Shown piece after piece: positions 60,804 to 64,000 of a stretch of 64,000 nt of DNA. The notes beneath the pieces are model-generated. The model did not search any database, had not been told where the DNA came from, and saw nothing but the letters and a program-made list of their open reading frames with translations. This DNA comes from Poriferisodalis sp965226645 (GTDB lineage: Bacteria > Actinomycetota > Acidimicrobiia > Acidimicrobiales > Poriferisodalaceae). The stretch lies in the NCBI GenBank assembly GCA_965226645.1, contig CBDDDL010000002.1, positions 186,001 through 250,000 on the forward strand, read 5' to 3'. A program made the position numbers and the translations under genes. Position 1 is the stretch's first letter. Each line of letters starts with the position of its first letter.

Positions 60804-62057
60804 GTGGCCGATTTCCAGCAGCACGAGTCGATCGCAACGCTCCACCGGCTCAGCGATCGCCCCGTCGAGAGCTTCGAAGCAGACTTGTTCGAGCGCTCGC
60901 GCCGCAGTCCCATCGCCCTCATCATTCCGGCGCTGTACAGCGAACTCGGTGGACCGGCGCTCAGCCACATCGTCGACGAGATCGCCAAGATTACGTATCT
61001 CGACGAGATCATCATCGGCATCGACCGAGCGAATGCAGCGGAGTTTGCCGAGGCAAAGCAGTTTTTCTCTCGCCTGCCGCAGCGAACCCGGCTGCTGTGG
61101 AATGACGGGCCTCGGCTTCGCAGCATCGACGAGCAGTTGGCCGATCGAGTGCTCGCACCGACCGAGTCAGGCAAGGGCCGCAACGTCTGGTACTGCCTCG
61201 GCTACTTCCTGGCGTCAGGCCGCTGCCAGAACGTGGCGCTGCACGACGCCGACATCCTCACCTACGACCGCGGAATGCTGGCCCGGCTGCTGTACCCGCT
61301 CCTGAACCCCACCTTCGGCTACTCGTTCTCCAAGGGCTACTACTTCCGGGCCAGCGGCGATGTGTCCGCAGACGGCCTCGGCGTGAACGGGCGGATGAAC
61401 GGGCGCGTGGTACGCCTGCTGGTCACGCCGTTGTTGAGAGCACTGCGCGCCACCATCGGTGAGCACGACTACCTGCGATATCTCGACGGGTTCCGCTACC
61501 CGCTTGCCGGTGAGTTCGCGATGAAGCTCGACATGACGCGCAGCATCCGCATACCGAGCGACTGGGGTCTCGAGATCGGTGTGTTGTCAGAGGTGTATCG
61601 CATCTACCAGGGGCGTCGGATCTGCCAGGTCGACATCGCCGATCGGTACGACCACAAGCATCAGGAGCTGTCGGTGGCCGATGCGAACGCCGGGCTGCAC
61701 AAGATGAGCCGCGACATCGCGAAGGCCATCTACCGCAAGCTGGCCATCGACGGCACGGTGCTGGGAACCGAGACGTTTCGCACGGTAAAGGCCGTCTACT
61801 ACCGCAACGCTTTGGACCTCGTCAGCCACTACCGCAACGACGCCATCTTCAATGGCTTCGACTTCGACTTGCATGCCGAGGAGACCGCCGTGGAATTGTT
61901 CGCGGCGGCGATCATGGAAGCGGGCGACGAGTTCCTGAACGATCCGATGGAAACACCGTTCATCCCGAACTGGTCACGCGTGCAAAGCGCCGTCGACGGA
62001 GTGCTCGAACAGCTCTACGACGCTGTCGAAGCAGACAACGCGCCGCCGGCCGGCTAA
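60804..62057 (+). CDS. glucosyl-3-phosphoglycerate synthase-like glycosyltransferase
   Basis: A 417-residue GT-A enzyme: PIALIIPALYSELGGPALSH, DEIAKITYLDEIIIGIDRAN, GKGRNVWYCLGYFLASGRCQ and NVALHDADILTYDRGMLARL with the metal-binding D-x-D, then YPLAGEFAMKLDMTRSIRIP and GLEIGVLSEVYRIYQGRR. These are the blocks of GpgS and mannosylglycerate-synthase-like GT81/GT78 proteins, which move glucose or mannose to 3-phosphoglycerate. The GH13_18 phosphorylase downstream supports a glucosylglycerate role. ATG/GTG at 60804. Confidence 0.78.
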   Translation: MADFQQHESIATLHRLSDRPVESFEADLFERSRRSPIALIIPALYSELGGPALSHIVDEIAKITYLDEIIIGIDRANAAEFAEAKQFFSRLPQRTRLLWNDGPRLRSIDEQLADRVLAPTESGKGRNVWYCLGYFLASGRCQNVALHDADILTYDRGMLARLLYPLLNPTFGYSFSKGYYFRASGDVSADGLGVNGRMNGRVVRLLVTPLLRALRATIGEHDYLRYLDGFRYPLAGEFAMKLDMTRSIRIPSDWGLEIGVLSEVYRIYQGRRICQVDIADRYDHKHQELSVADANAGLHKMSRDIAKAIYRKLAIDGTVLGTETFRTVKAVYYRNALDLVSHYRNDAIFNGFDFDLHAEETAVELFAAAIMEAGDEFLNDPMETPFIPNWSRVQSAVDGVLEQLYDAVEADNAPPAG

Positions 62058-62119
62058 CTGGCTGGCGTCGCGCGAGAAGAACCGGGAGCCGAACCCGGGG
62101 GCCAGGGGGGGCCGCGAGG

Positions 62120-63922
62120 TCAGCCGTGAACCACTGGTGCGCGCCGGTCCTTTGGCGAGCAGAGCCACGCAGTTTGGCCGGCGGTGAGCTCGAGCCTGTC
62201 GCCCGGGGGGTGAAGGCGGTCCTCGATCAGGTCGATGCAGCCTTCGGGGGCGAAGCATGTCGCAGCGTGAGTGGCTTCTGCGGCGAGTATTTCGAGGTCG
62301 ACTTCGATCCGTTCGTGGCTCACGTTGGTCAGTGAGACGATGGTTTGGCCCCACCCAGGGCTGCCGCGGATGACGCCGAGGACACGGGATCCCAGTTCCA
62401 AGGACTGCTGGGGACTGTCAGGGTGGAATGCGGGCTGCTCGCGGCGGATGAGCATGCGCCGGACCAGCTCCACCAGAACTTTGCGGCGGATGCCGCCCTG
62501 GGAGCCGAGCAGGTCGACGGCCTCGTCGAACGTGAGCTTGCGCCGGTTGATCGTGCGCCGATTTCGCTCCACCGGAGGCAGGCCGTGCTCGGTCACGATA
62601 CGAGGCGGGCCTTCGATCGGCGCCCAGTAGCTCGGTGTTCCCAACATGGCGTGGACGTACAGCGCGGGGACACCGGCAAGGCTCAGCATGATCGTGTGCG
62701 CTGCCAGGAATTGGGACACTCCGAGCGGATCTGCGTCGCCGGCGAACAGGTCCCAGAGCGAGACATTCAGCTCGTAGGCACGCGGGCCGTGCGAGGTGTC
62801 GAACTCTGAATGGGTGCCACCGGCGGCGTGGGCTGCGGCGACGAGGCGGTCGATCTCGGCGCCGGTGAGCAGTCCCTCCACCGGGCGTAAGCCGATGCCG
62901 TCGTGGCTGGCGATGAAGTTGAAGAACGTGGTGCCTGCGGGCGGAGCCTCGAGATCGCTGAGCCACTTCTGCATCTCGTGCGCCGAGCCGGACAGCAGGG
63001 TGTGCACCAGCAGCGGGGGCAGGCTGAAGTTGTAAACGAGATGCGCCTCGTCGCCGCCGCCCCAGTACGAGACGTTCTGGTCATGGGGCACGTTGGTCTC
63101 GGTGATGATCACCGCATCCGGGCACTTCGCGTCGAGCAACGTGCGCAGCAGCTTGACCACCTCATGGGTCTGCGGCAGGTTCAAGCACGTCGTGCCGAGC
63201 TCCTTCCACAAGTAGGCAATGGCGTCGAGGCGGAACCAACGCACTCCTGCAGCGACGAGACAATCCAGCGTCCGCAGAAGGTCGATCAGGACGTCGGGCT
63301 GGCGGTAGTCAAGATCCACTTGATCGTGGCTGAACGTGCACCACAGCAGCCGGGCACCGTTCGGCGTGTCGACATCTCGCAGCAGCGGAGTCGTCCGCGG
63401 CCGCGCCACGTTCGACAGGTCGTCGCCGGGCTCAGCGGTGAGCAGGCAGACGCTTCCCGGCAGCTCGCTCCGGCAGAACTCGTGCACCCAGGGGTGGTCG
63501 GCGCTCACATGGTTGACCACAAGGTCGGCCATGACGGTGTAGGTGTCTGCGAGGCCCCCGATGTCGTCCCACGACCCCAGCCGGGCATCGACGGCTCGGT
63601 GGTCGCTGATCGCGAAGCCGCCGTCGGAGCTAGCGGGATAGAAGGGCAGCACGTGGACCACGGTCACCACGTCACCAGCAAGGTCGTCGAGCGTGCGCCG
63701 CAGGGTCTGCAGCGGAGTACGGCCAGCCTCAGTGATCGAGTCGGCGTACGTGATGACAGCAACGTCTCGCTGGTCCCACCTCGGACCGCCTTCGAGCACC
63801 CCTGTGGCCTCTTGCAGCCCTACGGCGGCGAGCACTCGGCGGGCGAGATCCTCCGCGGGCACCGACGGGTAGATGAACTCGAGGTGCCGCCGGACACGGC
63901 TGCGTAGATCCCCCTCGGTCAC
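62120..63922 (-). CDS. GH13_18 sugar phosphorylase (glucosylglycerate/sucrose phosphorylase type)
   Basis: A 600-residue GH13 enzyme: VAVITYADSITEAGRTPLQT, VHVLPFYPASSDGGFAISDH, VMADLVVNHVSADHPWVHEF, WFRLDAIAYLWKELGT (nucleophile Asp near 230), IITETNVPHDQNVSYWG (acid Glu near 275) and NFIASHDGIGLRPVEGL (Asp near 340). This is the sucrose-phosphorylase subfamily, which includes glucosylglycerate phosphorylase. Next to a GpgS-like synthase it probably recycles glucosylglycerate, but sucrose is not ruled out. GTG start at 63922. No gene was seen in the final 78 bases. Confidence 0.85.
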   Translation of the reverse strand: MTEGDLRSRVRRHLEFIYPSVPAEDLARRVLAAVGLQEATGVLEGGPRWDQRDVAVITYADSITEAGRTPLQTLRRTLDDLAGDVVTVVHVLPFYPASSDGGFAISDHRAVDARLGSWDDIGGLADTYTVMADLVVNHVSADHPWVHEFCRSELPGSVCLLTAEPGDDLSNVARPRTTPLLRDVDTPNGARLLWCTFSHDQVDLDYRQPDVLIDLLRTLDCLVAAGVRWFRLDAIAYLWKELGTTCLNLPQTHEVVKLLRTLLDAKCPDAVIITETNVPHDQNVSYWGGGDEAHLVYNFSLPPLLVHTLLSGSAHEMQKWLSDLEAPPAGTTFFNFIASHDGIGLRPVEGLLTGAEIDRLVAAAHAAGGTHSEFDTSHGPRAYELNVSLWDLFAGDADPLGVSQFLAAHTIMLSLAGVPALYVHAMLGTPSYWAPIEGPPRIVTEHGLPPVERNRRTINRRKLTFDEAVDLLGSQGGIRRKVLVELVRRMLIRREQPAFHPDSPQQSLELGSRVLGVIRGSPGWGQTIVSLTNVSHERIEVDLEILAAEATHAATCFAPEGCIDLIEDRLHPPGDRLELTAGQTAWLCSPKDRRAPVVHG

Positions 63923-64000
63923 GACCTGCGGACTCCCATCATCAGCCCGTTCGCCTGCCCGTCGGGTGCGGAACCGTACCGGTCGAGAGTACCGGCCGGC

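Noticed and set aside
63923..64000. Another gene at the right edge
   Set aside because: Only 78 bases, with a short GTACCGG repeat but no readable coding start.
1..64000. tRNA or rRNA genes
   Set aside because: No cloverleaf with a GGTTCGAATCC-type arm or conserved rRNA block was seen on either strand by eye.

Overview
The window comes from a high-GC actinobacterium, most likely of the class Acidimicrobiia. This is inferred from gene content rather than a marker gene. It carries a mycothiol ligase (mshC), cell-wall-binding-2 surface repeats joined to Cys-rich IRTNGTAQC (RCC1-like) repeats, many acyl-CoA dehydrogenase and enoyl-CoA hydratase paralogues, a cytochrome P450, and a glucosylglycerate-type glycosyltransferase beside a GH13_18 phosphorylase. 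No rRNA, tRNA or CRISPR array was found.

Positions 1-14100 are ordinary chromosome: an NfuA-like Fe-S carrier (cut by the left edge), an AcuI-type reductase, a two-domain DUF4333 lipoprotein with a 45-residue membrane ORF after it, a B12 mutase large subunit, thiD, an NAD-kinase-like protein, 1-Cys peroxiredoxin, pncB, an aminotransferase, an enoyl-CoA hydratase, an acyl-CoA dehydrogenase whose 3' end is scrambled by a 65-bp tandem duplication, and a P1 peptidase. Positions 14400-23300 are a plastic segment: a Xre/RES toxin-antitoxin pair, a UvrD-like helicase with a shortened N-terminus, a wrecked IS1380-type transposase, and a 1399-residue fusion of a DEDDh exonuclease, a DinG-like helicase and a RecQ helicase.

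Positions 23300-44990 are mostly conserved: band-7/NfeD pair, mutM, an enoyl-CoA hydratase, a RecB-like nuclease, a ParA ATPase, mshC, two tandem paralogues that look like distant ChaN/EreA-superfamily members followed by a tyrosine phosphatase, NUDIX and HAD enzymes, a cobalt-type nitrile hydratase operon (beta, alpha, accessory), and a three-gene operon that opens with a UGSC selenoprotein read through an in-frame UGA. A lipid/xenobiotic block follows (MaoC, acyl-CoA dehydrogenase, SMP-30, P450, 2-hydroxyacid dehydrogenase), interrupted by an AAA ATPase with an array of operator half-sites.

Positions 45200-59300 are the accessory heart. A very large secreted subtilase with six cell-wall-binding repeats has a perfect ribosome-binding site and ATG that sit out of frame across a C6-T-C7 tract, and its C-terminal 111-bp repeat array changes frame twice. 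After it come an orphan protein, a wrecked Fic gene and its intact paralogue, an ATPase fragment with a C12 run, a heptad-repeat membrane protein, a Ski2-like helicase, and two more AAA ATPases, each directly preceded by repeats or a palindrome. The last ATPase lies in a 1.43-kb insertion that duplicated the 3' end of guaB. guaB, the glucosylglycerate-type synthase and the sugar phosphorylase close the window.
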